This document shows positions 37,567 through 47,452 of a stretch of 64,000 nucleotides of DNA, piece by piece (positions within the stretch are counted from its first letter, which is position 1; every line of letters starts with the position of its first letter). Source of the stretch: Gryllotalpicola ginsengisoli DSM 22003 (GTDB lineage: Bacteria > Actinomycetota > Actinomycetes > Actinomycetales > Microbacteriaceae); NCBI RefSeq assembly GCF_000419445.1, contig NZ_AULK01000001.1, forward strand, positions 124,001 through 188,000, written 5' to 3'. The notes under the pieces were generated by a model. The model saw only the letters and a program-made list of their open reading frames with translations, was not told the origin of the DNA and ran no database searches. The position numbers and the translations under genes were made by a program.

Positions 37567-38849
37567 GAGCGGGAGAAGACCTCTTCGGGGTGGGTGAGCT
37601 TCCACCACAGCCCCGGCCCGTCGACCGGGTCGGTCGTCTTGAGCGGCACCGTGACCGTCTTGCCGTCGTACCGGAAGGTGACCGTGCCCGCCCGCGCCTG
37701 CCCGGTGATGGTGGCGATCGGGTCGGTGTGCACCGTGACGGTCACCGGCGCGTCGGAGTAGACGGAGGCGATCGGCTGCTGCGCCGCGACCAGCTCGGTC
37801 GTCGCGCCCCACGCGGTGGTGTAGCTGCCGTAGACCGTCTTGCCCGAGTCGGTGAGGTCGAGGCTGTGGAAGCCGGCGGCGAAGCTCTTCAGCAGCTTCG
37901 GCACGCCCTGCCACAGGTCGTCGTAGTCGGGCTGCCCCAGCACGACCCCGACCATGGTGCGCGTCGCGCCGGCGATCTGCACCTTCTGCGCGAACAGCAG
38001 GCAGTGGCCGGCCTGCGTGGTGAACCCGGTCTTGATGCCGATCACGCCGTCGTGCCCGAGCAGCTTGTTGGTGTTGGTGACCTCGCCGGCGCCCGGCAGC
38101 TTCGCGTGCTGCGTCCGCACCACGGCGCTGAGCACCGGGTTGGCGACGATCAGCTTCGCGATCCCCACCAGGTCGGCCGGGGTGCTGACCGTGCCCGGGT
38201 CGAAGCCGGACGGGTCGGACATGTGCGTGTGGGTGAAGCCGTGCTCGGTGAACCACGCGTTGGCCTGCTTCACGAAGGCGCTCGTCGAGCCGCTCGACCA
38301 GCGGGCCAGCGACAGCGCGTAGTTGTTGGCGCTCGGCAGCAGCATCGCGGTCAGCGCCTGCTTGAGGGTGAGCTTCTCACCGGCCTCGACGTTCGCCCAC
38401 GACCCGCCCTCGGACCACACCTTGTGCAGGATCGCGACGTCGGCGTCGGTGAAGGTGATGGTCGGACCCTCACCGCCGTCCTTCACGGGATGCTGGTCGA
38501 GCAGCACCAGCGCGGTGAGCGTCTTCGCCATGCTCGCGATCGGCACGCTCTTCTGGCTACCGTGCTCGCCGAGCAGCCCGTCGGTGCCGACGAGCCCGAC
38601 GGCGGCGCTGCCGTGCTCGGGCCAGGCGGGGTCGACCGCCTCGGCGACGATCTGCTTGGTGACGCTGTCGGGCACGACCGCGGCGACCGCGGGCAGCGGA
38701 TGCACCGCCACGACGCCCACGTAGGCGACCAGTGCCAGCACGATCACGGCGAAGCCCGAGGCGATCAGCCTGCGCAGCCAGTACCGCGGGCGCGGACGGG
38801 CCGTCGCGGGGGCCGGCGGCCCGGGCTCGAGGTCGGCGGCGAAGGTCAC
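37563..38849 (-). CDS. D-alanyl-D-alanine carboxypeptidase (peptidase S11)
   Basis: 428 residues. A basic N-terminus and a single membrane helix (residues ~31-48) anchor it facing the cell wall. The penicillin-binding signature is complete: SMAK (Ser106-Lys109), SANNYALSLARW for SxN, and KTG in IGIKTGFTTQAGHC. It removes the terminal D-Ala of peptidoglycan side chains, as PBP5-type enzymes do. GTG start at 38849 has a TAACAT box 7 nt upstream. The stop (37563-37565) overlaps the convergent SGNH gene by 3 bp. Confidence 0.92.
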   Translation of the reverse strand: MTFAADLEPGPPAPATARPRPRYWLRRLIASGFAVIVLALVAYVGVVAVHPLPAVAAVVPDSVTKQIVAEAVDPAWPEHGSAAVGLVGTDGLLGEHGSQKSVPIASMAKTLTALVLLDQHPVKDGGEGPTITFTDADVAILHKVWSEGGSWANVEAGEKLTLKQALTAMLLPSANNYALSLARWSSGSTSAFVKQANAWFTEHGFTHTHMSDPSGFDPGTVSTPADLVGIAKLIVANPVLSAVVRTQHAKLPGAGEVTNTNKLLGHDGVIGIKTGFTTQAGHCLLFAQKVQIAGATRTMVGVVLGQPDYDDLWQGVPKLLKSFAAGFHSLDLTDSGKTVYGSYTTAWGATTELVAAQQPIASVYSDAPVTVTVHTDPIATITGQARAGTVTFRYDGKTVTVPLKTTDPVDGPGLWWKLTHPEEVFSRS

Positions 38850-38856
38850 GACAGGG

Positions 38857-38862
38857 ATGTTA
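38857..38862 (-). promoter_or_regulatory. -10 box of D-Ala-D-Ala carboxypeptidase (leaderless)
   Basis: TAACAT on the minus strand ends 7 nt before GTG 38849. Confidence 0.45.
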
Positions 38863-38870
38863 CGTGAGGA

Positions 38871-39686
38871 CTATGGGCGAACGTTGCGCAATGCCCACAG
38901 GGCGACCGCGCTCGCTGAGGCGACGTTCAGCGAGTCGACGCCGTGCCGCATGGGGATCGTGACGACGGTATCGGCGGCGGCCAGGGCGCGGCGGGAGAGG
39001 CCGTCGCCCTCGGCGCCCATCACGATCGCCACCCGCTCGGGCGGGTCGGCGGCGAAGGCGTCGAGGGTAACGGCATCGTCCGAGAGGGCGAGGGCGGCGA
39101 TGTGGAAGCCGGAGGCGTGCAGCAGCTCGGCGGCGCCCGCCTTCCAGTCCGGCAGCCTCGTCCACGGCACCTGCAGCACGGTGCCCATGGAGACGCGCAC
39201 GCTGCGCCGGTAGAGCGGGTCGGCGCAGGTGGGGGTGACGAGCACCGCGTCGGCGCCGAGGCCGGCGACCGAGCGGAAGATGGCGCCGACGTTGGTGTGG
39301 TCGACGAGGCCGTCGAGCACGACCACGCGCGAGGCATCCGCCACGAGCTCGGGCACCGCGGGGAGGGCGGGGCGGTGCATGGCCGCCAGCGCCCCGCGGT
39401 GCAGGTGGTAGCCGGTCAGCTGCTCGAGCAGCGGCGCGTCGCCCACGAACACCGGCACGTCGGGGAACGGGGCGAGCAGCGGCTCCACGTCGGAAAGCCA
39501 CTGCTCCTGCAGCAGCACCGAGCGCGGCCGGTGACCGGCCGCCAGCGCCCGGCCGATCACCTTCGTCGACTCGGCGATGTAGAGGCCGCCCGCAGGCTCC
39601 GTCACGCGGCGCAGGGCGACGTCGGTCAGGCGCGAGTAGTCGGCCAGCGCCGGGTCGTCCAGCGAGTCGATCGGGCGCACGTCCAT
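38871..39686 (-). CDS. SpoU/TrmH-family RNA 2'-O-methyltransferase
   Basis: 271 residues from ATG 39686. The N-terminal substrate-binding region precedes the SPOUT knot. Motif 1 is DHTNVGAIFRSVAGLGADAVLV with the catalytic Arg, motif 2 VAIVMGAEGDGLS and motif 3 VDSLNVASASAVALWAL. It methylates a ribose in tRNA or rRNA; the exact site is not predictable. The longer frame starting further upstream overlaps the sirtuin promoter region and lacks domain similarity. It is divergent from the Sir2 gene by 49 bp. Confidence 0.92.
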   Translation of the reverse strand: MDVRPIDSLDDPALADYSRLTDVALRRVTEPAGGLYIAESTKVIGRALAAGHRPRSVLLQEQWLSDVEPLLAPFPDVPVFVGDAPLLEQLTGYHLHRGALAAMHRPALPAVPELVADASRVVVLDGLVDHTNVGAIFRSVAGLGADAVLVTPTCADPLYRRSVRVSMGTVLQVPWTRLPDWKAGAAELLHASGFHIAALALSDDAVTLDAFAADPPERVAIVMGAEGDGLSRRALAAADTVVTIPMRHGVDSLNVASASAVALWALRNVRP

Positions 39687-39735
39687 GCCCCCATCCTGCC
39701 GGTTACGCTGGAGGGAAACGGTGCGGAGGTGAGCG

Positions 39736-40572
39736 GTGGAGGCCTGGGCGCAGACGGTCGGAACGTCCCTCGACGCCGCCGTCGACGCCCTCGCGGGCCG
39801 CACCGTCGCCGTGCTCACCGGGGCGGGCATCAGCACCGACTCGGGCATCCCCGACTACCGCGGCGAGGGCGCGCCGAAGCGCACGCCGATGACGATCGAG
39901 CAGTTCCTCTCCTCCCCCCGGGCGCGCAAACGGTACTGGGCCGGCTCCCACCTCGGGTATCCGCTCTTCGACGCCGCCCGGCCGAACGCCGGGCACCGCG
40001 CGCTCGCCGAACTCGAGGCCGCGGGCATCGTGAACGGCGTGATCACCCAGAACGTCGACGGGCTGCACGTGCGCGCCGGGTCGCGGCGGGTGGTGCCGCT
40101 GCACGGCAGCATGGACCGGGTCCTGTGCCTGAGCTGCGGGCAGGTGTTCGCCCGCCCCGACATCTCCGCGCGCATCGAGGCCGCGAACCCGTGGCTCGCC
40201 AAGCCCGACGCGGTCACGATCAACCCCGACGGCGACGCCGAGGTGAGCGACGTCGACGACTTCGTCGTGCCCGACTGCACCGTGTGCGGCGGCCCGCTGA
40301 AGCCCGACGTCGTGTTCTTCGGCGAGTTCGTGCCGGTCGACCGCTTCGACGAGGCGAAGGCGCTGATCGCGTCGGCCGACGCGCTGCTCGTGGCCGGCTC
40401 GTCCCTGGTCGTCAACACGGGCATCCGTCTCATCGAGCAGGCGCGCAGGCGCCGCCTGCCCATCGTGGTGATCAACCGCGGCGTCACGAAGGGCGACCAG
40501 CGGGCCACGGTGAAGATCGACGGCGGCACCACGGAGAACCTCACAGCGCTGGCTGCCAGACTGACTCGGTGA
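39736..40572 (+). CDS. Sir2-family NAD-dependent protein deacylase
   Basis: 278 residues from GTG 39736 with GGAGGTGAGC upstream. Sirtuin motifs: TGAGISTDSGIPDYRG, TQNVDGLHVRAGS with catalytic His in PLHGSMDRV, zinc Cys pairs CLSC and CTVC, then PDVVFFGEFVP and GSSLVVNTGIRLIE, VVINRG. It removes acyl groups from Lys with NAD. It leads a tightly coupled three-gene unit with the phosphatase and GNAT genes (GTGA overlaps), so an acylation/deacylation pairing with the GNAT gene is tempting but unproven. Confidence 0.95.
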   Translation: MEAWAQTVGTSLDAAVDALAGRTVAVLTGAGISTDSGIPDYRGEGAPKRTPMTIEQFLSSPRARKRYWAGSHLGYPLFDAARPNAGHRALAELEAAGIVNGVITQNVDGLHVRAGSRRVVPLHGSMDRVLCLSCGQVFARPDISARIEAANPWLAKPDAVTINPDGDAEVSDVDDFVVPDCTVCGGPLKPDVVFFGEFVPVDRFDEAKALIASADALLVAGSSLVVNTGIRLIEQARRRRLPIVVINRGVTKGDQRATVKIDGGTTENLTALAARLTR

Positions 40573-41195
40573 CCTCGATCTCACTCGTCCGACACGGGCA
40601 GACCGACTGGAACCGGGACAAGCGCATCCAGGGCCGCAGCGACATCCCCCTCAACGACACGGGCCGCGCCCAGGCGCGCGAGACCGGGCGGGCGCTCAAG
40701 GGGCGCCGCTTCGACGGCGTCTACGCCTCGCCGCTGCGGCGCGCGTTCGAGACGGCGCAGATCATCGCCGGCGAGCTGGGGATGCCGGAGCCGGTGCCCG
40801 TGCGCGGTCTGGAGGAGCGCAGCTACGGCCTGGCCGAGGGCCTCACCGGACCCGAGATCGAGGCGTCGTGGGGCGCGGATCGCAGCCGGGTGCCCGAGTG
40901 GGAGGACGACGAGTCGCTGCTCTTGCGGGTGCATGCCGCCCTGTCGTCGCTGGCTGCGGCGCACCCCGGCGAGAGCATCCTCGTGGTCGCCCACGGCGGC
41001 GTGATCGGCGCCCTCGTGCGGCAGGCGACCGACGGCGCGCGGCCCGCCCGCGGCGAGGTGATCCACAACGGCTCCGTGCACGAGTTCGAGTACACGGATG
41101 CCGGGCTCGCCCTGCGGCGCTTCAACGTGCCGGCCTCCGAGCTCGCGCTCGTCGACGACGCGCCCGACGACGACGAAGCCGCGGGCGCGGCGTGA
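40569..41195 (+). CDS. Histidine phosphatase-family protein
   Basis: 208 residues. The RHG motif LVRHGQTDWNRDKRIQGRSDIPLNDTG opens the protein and the second His is in VVAHGGVIGALV. This is the phosphoglycerate-mutase/broad-specificity acid phosphatase fold; the substrate is not deducible. GTG 40569 overlaps the sirtuin stop by 4 bp. A long in-frame extension upstream crosses the sirtuin gene and is not real. Confidence 0.93.
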   Translation: MTSISLVRHGQTDWNRDKRIQGRSDIPLNDTGRAQARETGRALKGRRFDGVYASPLRRAFETAQIIAGELGMPEPVPVRGLEERSYGLAEGLTGPEIEASWGADRSRVPEWEDDESLLLRVHAALSSLAAAHPGESILVVAHGGVIGALVRQATDGARPARGEVIHNGSVHEFEYTDAGLALRRFNVPASELALVDDAPDDDEAAGAA

Positions 41196-41668
41196 GCGGC
41201 GGCATCGGCTGGCGGTGGCAGCGGCTCGACGGGTTCGCGCCGCTCACCCTGTTCGCCTACCTGCGACTGCGCAGCGACGTGTTCGTCGTCGAGCAGGACT
41301 GCGTCTACCCCGACCCGGACGACTTCGACCCCGTCTCCTGGCACCTCACCGGCCACGACGCGGAAGGCCGGGTCGTCGCGGCGCTGCGGCTCGTGCCGCC
41401 CGGGGCGAAGCACGCCGAGCCGTCGCTCGGCCGCGTCGTCGTGGCGCCGCACGCCCGGGGCACCGGCGCCGGCCATCTGCTCGTCGCCGAAGGCCTGCGC
41501 AAGGCGGCCGAGCTGTACCCCGGGCTCGGGAACCGGATCTCGGCGCAGGCGCACCTGCAGCGCTTCTACGGCCGGCACGGCTTCCGCCCGCACGGCGAGG
41601 AGTACCTCGAAGACGGCATCCCGCACATCGAGATGGCGATCGACGCAGAGCGGATGCCCCGGCCCTAG
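41192..41668 (+). CDS. ElaA-type GNAT N-acetyltransferase
   Basis: 158 residues from GTG 41192, which overlaps the phosphatase stop (GTGA). The ElaA pattern is clear: RLRSDVFVVEQDCVYPDPDDFD, then LGRVVVAPHARGTGAGHLLVAEGL with the acetyl-CoA binding RGTGAG loop, and QAHLQRFYGRHGFRPHGEEYLEDGIPHIEM. Substrate unknown. It ends 4 bp into the convergent glycosyltransferase gene. Confidence 0.92.
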   Translation: MSGGIGWRWQRLDGFAPLTLFAYLRLRSDVFVVEQDCVYPDPDDFDPVSWHLTGHDAEGRVVAALRLVPPGAKHAEPSLGRVVVAPHARGTGAGHLLVAEGLRKAAELYPGLGNRISAQAHLQRFYGRHGFRPHGEEYLEDGIPHIEMAIDAERMPRP

Positions 41669-42777
41669 CGTCTCCGGGCGGAGCGCGCCAGCCACCGCGC
41701 GTGCGCCGCCGTCAGCACCGTGAGCAGGTGCTGCGCCGAAGCGGCCCAGCTGAACCGCGCGGCCTGGGCGATCCCGGCGCGCGAGGCCGCGACCCAGGCA
41801 TCCGGGTCTTCGAGCGAGCGGATGCCGCGTGCCACGTCCTCGGGCGAGGAGGGGTCCGCGAACACCGCCGCCTCTCCCCCGACCTCGCGGAAGATCGGGA
41901 TGTCGCTCGCGACCACCGGCGTGCCCACCCGCATCGCCTCAAGCACGGGGATGCCGAAGCCCTCGTCCCACGAGGTCGTGACGAGGGCGTGCGCCCCGAG
42001 CAGGGCGTCCTCGTACTCGGCGTCGCTCGCCCCGTTCCGGAACACGAGCGCGGCGCCCGGCGCCAGCGCCCGCAGCCGCTCCCGCTCGGCATCCGTCACG
42101 GGGCTCATCAGGTGCAGCTCGTAGCCGGGCAGGAACGCCATCGCCCGCACCAGCGCGTCGACGTTCTTGTAGGGCAGGAACTGGCCCATGTGCACGAGCT
42201 GCCGCGGCGTGCCGCGCGGCGGGGCGCGGTGCAGCGCGAACTCGTGCACCTCGGGCGCCGGCTCCCCCGCCGAGTTGTGCACGACCGACACCGGCCGGCG
42301 GGCGAGCCGCTTGCGCAGGATCAGCTCCTTCGTGGTCTGGGAGACCGCGACGATCTGGTCGGCCCCGTTCAGCAGCATCCGCTGCGGCCACCAGGCCAGG
42401 TGGTAGAGCCGCCACGCGCCGCGCACGAACCAGGGCAGGTCCCGCGGCGGCGTGCGGTGCGTGTAGTAGATCAGGTCGTGCACGGTGAGCACGAGCGCGT
42501 ATCGGCGCCCCCGCGACCCCATCGTCTGCATCGGGCTGAACACGATGTCGGGCTGCAGCCGGTTCACCCGGTAGGCGACCCACGGCTCCAGCGGCGAGGT
42601 CTGGCTCGGGATGAGCTCCCACGGCAGACCCGGCAGCACCGCGAGCTGCTCGCGCGAGCTGACCAGCATCGTCACGGGGTGCAGCTTCGCGAACTCGGCG
42701 AGCAGCGACACCGTGTACCGGGTGATGCCGTCGGGGCGCCCGGTGCGCACGTAGCGGCAGTCGAAGAAGACCCTCAC
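41665..42777 (-). CDS. GT4-family glycosyltransferase
   Basis: 370 residues. It starts VRVFFDCRYVRTGRPDGITRY with the acceptor-binding Gly-rich entry, contains VLTVHDLIYY and VHNSAG, HMGQFLPYKNVD, and the donor-binding TSWDEGFGIPVLEAMRVGTPVVASD, the GT-B E-x7-E motif. GT4 enzymes of this type add mannose or glucose to cell-surface or lipid acceptors. There is no membrane segment. GTG 42777 overlaps the stop of the alpha/beta hydrolase gene. The open frame extending to 44787 is antiparallel to treS and was dismissed. Confidence 0.9.
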   Translation of the reverse strand: MRVFFDCRYVRTGRPDGITRYTVSLLAEFAKLHPVTMLVSSREQLAVLPGLPWELIPSQTSPLEPWVAYRVNRLQPDIVFSPMQTMGSRGRRYALVLTVHDLIYYTHRTPPRDLPWFVRGAWRLYHLAWWPQRMLLNGADQIVAVSQTTKELILRKRLARRPVSVVHNSAGEPAPEVHEFALHRAPPRGTPRQLVHMGQFLPYKNVDALVRAMAFLPGYELHLMSPVTDAERERLRALAPGAALVFRNGASDAEYEDALLGAHALVTTSWDEGFGIPVLEAMRVGTPVVASDIPIFREVGGEAAVFADPSSPEDVARGIRSLEDPDAWVAASRAGIAQAARFSWAASAQHLLTVLTAAHARWLARSARRR

Positions 42778-43631
42778 GCCGCGCGCTCCGCCGCGAGGAA
42801 CGACTCGATCAGCGCGGCGGCCTCCGCGGCCTTCTCGTAGTGGATGAGGTGCCCCACCCCGTCGATCACCTCGAGCCTGGCGTCCGGGAACAGCCCCGCG
42901 AGCCGCCGCTCGGCGGCCACCGGCGTGATCTGGTCCTGGGCGGCGGCGACCAGCAGCGTGCGGGTGCGGATGCGCGCCGCGTACTCGCTCACGTCGTGCG
43001 ACACCGAGGCGCGGAACGCCTCGAGCAGGCTCGACCGGTCGGCGAACAGCGAGAAGTACGCGTCGTGCTGGGCGTGGATCCACCGCCGCAGCTCGGGGTC
43101 TCGCGTGGTCGCCATCGCGATGCTCATCGCCCGCACGATCGCCCGGTTGCGCAGCAGGCCGTTGCCCGCCCCGGCCGGCAGCGCCTTCGCCAGCCAGTAG
43201 TAGAAGACCGCGGCTGCCGTGCCGATCGCCTTGGGGCCCTTCAGCGCCGGCGCGCCGATCGGGTTCACGAGCACGAGATCGGATGCCTCGGCGAACCCCT
43301 GCGCGAGCGCGGCCGCCACCACGACGGAGCCGAAGGAGTGCCCGAGCAGCGTCACGGGCCCGGCCGGCCGCAGCGCCTCGAGGAACTCCCCCACCCAGCG
43401 CGCGTACCCGTCGATGTCGTGGGGGCGGTCGGCGAACGCATCCGATGCCCCGAAGCCGGGCAGGTCGGGCATGACGATGCGCCGGCCGGCGAGGTGCCCG
43501 GCCACCCTCTCGAGCCCGTGGTGGTCGCCGCGGAAGCCGTGCACCGCCACGATCGTGCCCGACTCGCCCGGGGCATCCGTGCCGTACGCCCACCACCTCG
43601 TCGTGCCGCCCGGCAGCTCGAACTCGCCCAT
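42774..43631 (-). CDS. Alpha/beta hydrolase
   Basis: 285 residues. HGFRGDHHGLE forms the oxyanion region, LLGHSFGSVVVAAA the nucleophile elbow (Ser), and the catalytic His is in IDGVGHLIHYEKA. Substrate is unknown. It is the first gene of a pair with the glycosyltransferase, so processing of a glycoconjugate or lipid is possible. A TACACT box ends 8 nt before the ATG at 43631. Confidence 0.9.
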   Translation of the reverse strand: MGEFELPGGTTRWWAYGTDAPGESGTIVAVHGFRGDHHGLERVAGHLAGRRIVMPDLPGFGASDAFADRPHDIDGYARWVGEFLEALRPAGPVTLLGHSFGSVVVAAALAQGFAEASDLVLVNPIGAPALKGPKAIGTAAAVFYYWLAKALPAGAGNGLLRNRAIVRAMSIAMATTRDPELRRWIHAQHDAYFSLFADRSSLLEAFRASVSHDVSEYAARIRTRTLLVAAAQDQITPVAAERRLAGLFPDARLEVIDGVGHLIHYEKAAEAAALIESFLAAERAA

Positions 43632-43639
43632 CGCCCCTC

Positions 43640-43645
43640 AGTGTA
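43640..43645 (-). promoter_or_regulatory. -10 box of alpha/beta hydrolase
   Basis: TACACT on the minus strand, 8 nt before ATG 43631. It is divergent from, and only 10 bp away from, the treS -10. Confidence 0.45.
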
Positions 43646-43655
43646 GGCGGGCCAA

Positions 43656-43661
43656 TAAAGT
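43656..43661 (+). promoter_or_regulatory. -10 box of treS (leaderless)
   Basis: TAAAGT lies 7 nt before GTG 43669. It would require its -35 region within or beyond the hydrolase promoter. Confidence 0.5.
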
Positions 43662-43668
43662 GGGACGG

Positions 43669-45360
<1,692 letters not shown>

Positions 45361-45372
<12 letters not shown>

Positions 45373-45432
45373 CCGGCGGTGCGCCGCTGACCGGCGGTGC
45401 CCCGCTGACCGGCGGTGCGCCATTGACCGGCC
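45361..45432 (+). repeat. 18-bp tandem repeat duplicating the treS 3' end
   Basis: Four units of 18 bp (start GTGCGCCGCTGACCGGCG) at 45361, 45379, 45397 and 45415, the last with three or four changes. The first unit includes the final codons and TGA of treS. Confidence 0.9.
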
Positions 45433-45449
45433 GTGTCGGCGGCCCCGCC

Positions 45450-45455
45450 TACCCT
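45450..45455 (+). promoter_or_regulatory. -10 box of exonuclease gene (leaderless)
   Basis: TACCCT lies 6 nt before ATG 45462. Confidence 0.5.
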
Positions 45456-45461
45456 GGGAGC

Positions 45462-46169
45462 ATGAGCGGATGGCATGAGGAACTGGGCGTCTTCGATCTC
45501 GAGACCACCGGGGTGAACACCGAGACCGCGCGCATCGTCACCGCCCACGTCGGCGTGATCAACGAGAGCGGCATCGTGACCTCCCGGCAGGACTGGGTGC
45601 TCGACCCCATGATCGAGATCCCGGACGCCGCGGCGGCCGTGCACGGCTACACCACGGAGCGGGTGCGGCTCGAGGGCATGGACGCGGCGACGGGGGTCGC
45701 CGAGATCGTCGCCGCTCTGCGCGTGCTCTTCGAGCGGGGCGTGCCGGTCGTGGCGTATAACGCGCCGTACGACTTCACCGTTCTGAACCGCGAGGCGCAC
45801 CGGCACGGCATCGTGCCGCTGGAGGACCCGGCGCCGGTCGTCGACCCGCTGGTCATCGACAAGGCCGTGGACCGGTACCGCAAGGGCAAGCGCACCCTCG
45901 AGGTGACGGCGCGCTTCTACGGCGTCGAGCTCGGCGACGACGCCCACGACGCCGGCTCCGACGCGATCGCCGCCGGCCGGGTGGCGCAGGCGCTGGCCGC
46001 CAAGTTCGCCGCCGACCTCGGCATGACCGCCGCCGAGCTGCACGAGCGCCAGGTCGCCTGGTTCCGCGAGCAGGAGGAGAGCTACGCGGAGTTCCGCCGC
46101 ACCAAGCTCGGCGACGTGAACTTCACCCCGCGGGGCGCCTGGCCGGTGCGGGTGCTTCCCGAGCTTTAG
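45462..46169 (+). CDS. DEDDh 3'-5' exonuclease (DnaQ-like)
   Basis: 235 residues. ExoI FDLETTGVNTETARI gives the first Asp and Glu, ExoII YNAPYDFTVLNREA the second Asp, and ExoIII DAHDAGSDAIAAGR the His and last Asp. The C-terminal ~60 residues are helical (ELHERQVAWFREQEESYAEFRR). It is the epsilon-like proofreading fold, but as a free protein in actinobacteria it may act in RNA or DNA trimming. Start fixed by the close TACCCT box and the repeat array just upstream. Confidence 0.9.
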   Translation: MSGWHEELGVFDLETTGVNTETARIVTAHVGVINESGIVTSRQDWVLDPMIEIPDAAAAVHGYTTERVRLEGMDAATGVAEIVAALRVLFERGVPVVAYNAPYDFTVLNREAHRHGIVPLEDPAPVVDPLVIDKAVDRYRKGKRTLEVTARFYGVELGDDAHDAGSDAIAAGRVAQALAAKFAADLGMTAAELHERQVAWFREQEESYAEFRRTKLGDVNFTPRGAWPVRVLPEL

Positions 46170-46225
46170 CCGGCTGTACGGATGCGTGCGCGGGGCCGCC
46201 GCGGGAGGCATCCGTGCACGCAAAA

Positions 46226-46249
46226 GGGCCCCGGCCGAAGCCGGGGCCC
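46226..46249 (-). terminator. Rho-independent terminator of rpmE2
   Basis: A 10-bp stem GGGCCCCGGC/GCCGGGGCCC with a 4-nt loop. On the minus strand it is followed by TTTT (46225-46222). AAAA runs also flank the other side, so it may be bidirectional. Confidence 0.88.
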
Positions 46250-46265
46250 GAAAAGCCGGGGTGCC

Positions 46266-46523
46266 TTACTTGGCGCCGCCGAAGCCCTTGAAGCGCTGGT
46301 TGAACTTCTCGACGCGGCCGGCCGAGTCCATGATGCGCTGCTTGCCCGTGTAGAACGGGTGCGACTCGGAGGAGATCTCGACCTCGATGACCGGGTAGGT
46401 GTTGCCGTCCTCCCACTCGATGGTCTTGTCGCTGGTCACGGTCGACCGGGTGAGGAACGTCGCGCCCGAAGCCAGGTCGCGGAAGACCACCGGTGCGTAG
46501 TTCGGGTGGATGTCAGCCTTCAT
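46266..46523 (-). CDS. rpmE2: 50S ribosomal protein L31 type B
   Basis: 85 residues starting [20 protein letters not shown], the L31 family signature. The zinc-binding Cys residues of L31 type A are absent, so this is the zinc-independent form that replaces it under zinc limitation, usually under Zur control. Monocistronic, ended by a strong terminator. Its leader contains two direct TGAAAACG copies. Confidence 0.97.
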   Translation of the reverse strand: MKADIHPNYAPVVFRDLASGATFLTRSTVTSDKTIEWEDGNTYPVIEVEISSESHPFYTGKQRIMDSAGRVEKFNQRFKGFGGAK

Positions 46524-46535
46524 GATGGGTGCCTT

Positions 46536-46561
46536 TGAAAACGAGTGGATTGGTGAAAACG
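46536..46561 (-). promoter_or_regulatory. Direct TGAAAACG repeats upstream of rpmE2
   Basis: TGAAAACG occurs at 46536-46543 and 46554-46561, 18-bp period. The word resembles a half-site of actinobacterial Zur boxes (TGAAAACGATTTTCA type), but here the copies are direct, not inverted. Possible regulatory site for the L31 switch. Confidence 0.4.
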
Positions 46562-46608
46562 TCGGCCCGGACGGCGATCACGCCATCAACAAAGGGGGCC
46601 AAAGAGAG

Positions 46609-46614
46609 AGTCTA
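46609..46614 (-). promoter_or_regulatory. -10-like box of rpmE2
   Basis: TAGACT on the minus strand would start a leader of about 80 nt ahead of ATG 46523. Confidence 0.4.
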
Positions 46615-46618
46615 ACAG

Positions 46619-47404
46619 CTAGCGGGCGCGGGCCGCGAACCGGCCGTCGGTCTCGGTGACCTCGACGTCGACGCCGAACGCGGCGCTGAGCTTCTCGGCC
46701 GTGATGGTCTCCGCGATCGGGCCGGCCGCCGCGACCGAGCCCTTCGCCAGCACGAGCGCGTGGGTGAATCCGGTCGGGATCTCCTCGACGTGGTGGGTGA
46801 CCATGATGATCGCCGGGCTCGAGGGCGAGCCGGCGTAGCCGCCGAGCAGGCGCACGAGCTCTTCGCGGGCGCCGAGGTCGAGCGAGGCGGCGGGTTCGTC
46901 GAGCAGCAGCATCTCGGGGTCGGCCATCACGGAGCGGGCGATCTGCACCCGCTTCTGCTCGCCGTCGGAGAGCTCGCCGAAGCGGCGGTCGGCGAGGTGG
47001 TCGACCTTCCACTCGGTCAGCACGCGGTGGGCGCGGCGCTCGTCGATGTCCTCGTACTCCTCCTTCCACCGCCCGGTGAGGCCGTAGGCGGCGGTGAGCA
47101 CGACGTTGAGCACGGTCTCGCCGTACGGCAGCCGGCGCGACAGGGCGCTGGAGGCGAAGCCGATGTGGGGGCGCAGCTCGCCGGGGTCGGTGTCGGAGAC
47201 GTCCTCGTCGAGCAGCTTGACGGTTCCGGAGCTCGGCTTGAGCTGCGCGGCGGCCAGCTGCAGCAGGGTCGTCTTGCCGGCACCGTTGGGGCCGAGCACG
47301 ACCCAGCGCTGGTCGCTGGTCACCTGCCAGTCGATGCCGGTGAGGACCGTCTGGCCCTCGCGTTCTACAGAAGCGGACTCCATGCTGACGACGACGCTCG
47401 ACAT
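46619..47404 (-). CDS. ABC transporter ATP-binding protein (no permease nearby)
   Basis: 261 residues. Walker A GPNGAGKTT, signature LSDGEQKRVQIARS and Walker B MLLLDEPAASLD are all present, followed by the H-loop MVTHHVEEIPTGFTH. No membrane component is encoded next to it. Sequence order resembles the YlmA/ModF-like cytoplasmic ATPases of Gram-positive bacteria. Substrate unknown. A TAGGGT box lies 7 nt before ATG 47404. Confidence 0.9.
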   Translation of the reverse strand: MSSVVVSMESASVEREGQTVLTGIDWQVTSDQRWVVLGPNGAGKTTLLQLAAAQLKPSSGTVKLLDEDVSDTDPGELRPHIGFASSALSRRLPYGETVLNVVLTAAYGLTGRWKEEYEDIDERRAHRVLTEWKVDHLADRRFGELSDGEQKRVQIARSVMADPEMLLLDEPAASLDLGAREELVRLLGGYAGSPSSPAIIMVTHHVEEIPTGFTHALVLAKGSVAAAGPIAETITAEKLSAAFGVDVEVTETDGRFAARAR

Positions 47405-47411
47405 GACTCCA

Positions 47412-47417
47412 ACCCTA
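47412..47417 (-). promoter_or_regulatory. -10 box of ABC ATPase gene (leaderless)
   Basis: TAGGGT on the minus strand ends 7 nt before ATG 47404. Confidence 0.5.
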
Positions 47418-47452
47418 TCGGCACTCGGATCGGCGAGTCAGCGGATCGGCGC

